Source: Thalassomonas haliotis
GTDB taxonomy: Bacteria > Pseudomonadota > Gammaproteobacteria > Enterobacterales > Alteromonadaceae
Assembly (NCBI RefSeq): GCF_028657945.1
Contig: NZ_CP059693.1
Span: forward strand, 5,456,001-5,520,000
DNA: 64,000 nucleotides
Direction of reading: 5' to 3'
Part shown: piece after piece, positions 63,167 through 64,000 of the stretch
Layout of the letters: every line of letters starts with the position of its first letter
Position numbering within the stretch: the stretch's first letter is position 1
Made by a program: the position numbers and the translations under genes
Notes under the pieces: generated by a model
The model's database searches: none
What the model was told of the DNA's origin: nothing
Seen by the model: only the letters and a program-made list of their open reading frames with translations

Positions 63167-64000
63167 ATGTCACAAGCCGTTTTAGAGTTAATCAAAGAAC
63201 ACGATGTCAAGTTTATTGACCTTCGTTTTACTGATACCAAAGGTAAAGAGCAGCATATTTCCCTTCCTCACCACCAGATTGATGAAGATTTTTTTGAAGA
63301 AGGAAAAATGTTTGATGGTTCATCTATTGCCGGCTGGAAAGGAATCAACGAATCTGACATGGTATTAATGCCTGATGCTGCCAGTGCAGTATTAGACCCT
63401 TTCACCGAAGAAGTCACCTTAAACATCCGCTGTGATATTTTAGAGCCAACCACTATGCAGGGCTACAGCCGTGACCCTCGCTCGGTAGCCCGTCGCGCCG
63501 AAGAATACATGCGCAGTACCGGCATCGCCGACACCGTACTTTTTGGTCCTGAGCCAGAATTCTTCGTTTTTGATGATGTCCGTTTCCACACCGATATGAG
63601 TGGCTCTATGTACTCTATCGATGATAAAGAAGCCAAATGGAACTCAGGTACCGAATATGAAGACGGCAACACAGGGCACCGTCCAACCGTTAAAGGCGGT
63701 TACTTCCCGGTTGCCCCGGTTGATTCTTCACAGGACTTACGTTCAGCCATGTGTTTAGTCATGGAAGAGATGGGGCTTGTTGTCGAAGCCCATCACCATG
63801 AAGTTGCCACCGCAGGTCAAAATGAAATTGCCTGTCGTTTCAATACCATGGTTAACAAAGCCGATGAAGTACAAATTTATAAGTATGTAGTTCACAATGT
63901 CGCCCACGCCTACGGCAAAACCGCAACCTTTATGCCAAAACCTTTAGTAGGTGATAACGGTACCGGTATGCACTGTCACCAGTCACTGGCCAAAGACGGT
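63167..64000 (+). CDS. glnA: Glutamine synthetase, type I, truncated by window end
   Basis: The first 278 codons of glutamine synthetase ([20 protein letters not shown] at the start). Visible are [24 protein letters not shown] (metal-binding Glu), [16 protein letters not shown] and [11 protein letters not shown]. It makes glutamine from glutamate and ammonia. The adenylylation Tyr would lie beyond the edge. CTGGAGAC before the ATG is the ribosome site. Confidence 0.96.
   Translation, partial: MSQAVLELIKEHDVKFIDLRFTDTKGKEQHISLPHHQIDEDFFEEGKMFDGSSIAGWKGINESDMVLMPDAASAVLDPFTEEVTLNIRCDILEPTTMQGYSRDPRSVARRAEEYMRSTGIADTVLFGPEPEFFVFDDVRFHTDMSGSMYSIDDKEAKWNSGTEYEDGNTGHRPTVKGGYFPVAPVDSSQDLRSAMCLVMEEMGLVVEAHHHEVATAGQNEIACRFNTMVNKADEVQIYKYVVHNVAHAYGKTATFMPKPLVGDNGTGMHCHQSLAKDG

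Overview
The window comes from a gammaproteobacterium, most likely a marine Alteromonadales/Colwelliaceae-type organism. This is inferred from the gene content and order: rpmE, priA, ftsN-hslV-hslU-DUF971, hutI/hutC-hutU-hutH, dtd-pip, typA and glnA. No species can be fixed from the sequence alone.

Bases 1-30,000 hold the right-hand part of a contractile-tail locus (tailocin or prophage tail region), read leftward on the minus strand. From right to left in transcription order it has: a promoter with a degenerate T4-type lysozyme; small regulators (an HTH protein and a phage antiterminator-Q-like protein); a lysis operon (lysozyme, 3TM holin, five tiny overlapping ORFs, a membrane coiled-coil protein); four separate baseplate J + tail protein I pairs, three of them followed by collar/fibre genes (two fibres are Asp-box propellers); a DUF4815 tail protein split in two; two further fibre/chaperone pairs; and a P2 gpV-like spike. 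No capsid, terminase or integrase lies in the window, but the locus runs off the left edge.

The most striking signal is a set of six minus-strand promoters (near 9.75, 9.93, 13.7, 22.45, 27.8 and 30.0 kb). Each has a 14-bp dyad of the GGTCA-N4-TGACC type exactly 22 nt upstream of a TATNAT-like -10 box. They head the lysozyme paralogue, the lysis operon, two J-I-fibre cassettes and the DUF4815 operon (which has two). Three are separated from their first gene by a strong intrinsic terminator, and the locus encodes a Q-like antiterminator. The layout looks like a multi-operon regulon combining a shared activator with antitermination. The second striking feature is the lysis operon: eight consecutive ORFs joined by ATGA or TAATG stop-start overlaps, four of them units of a regular 110-bp tandem repeat.

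Bases 30,600-58,800 are chromosomal housekeeping and metabolic genes: rpmE, priA, ftsN, hslVU (with a heat-shock-type promoter), DUF971, a chemoreceptor, a GGDEF-EAL protein, rraA, a degenerate GGDEF-EAL protein, the hut genes with two HutC-type operators in the divergent hutI/hutC gap, an NfeD-SPFH-SPFH operon, a Rossmann protein, an NTF2-like protein, a GNAT-hotdog fusion, a methyltransferase-like protein, dtd, pip and yihY.

Bases 59,046-60,944 are a group II intron, apparently class C. It lies immediately behind the typA terminator hairpin and its reverse transcriptase carries two nonsense codons. The window ends with typA and the first 278 codons of glnA, which has a sigma-54 promoter and an NtrC-type site.
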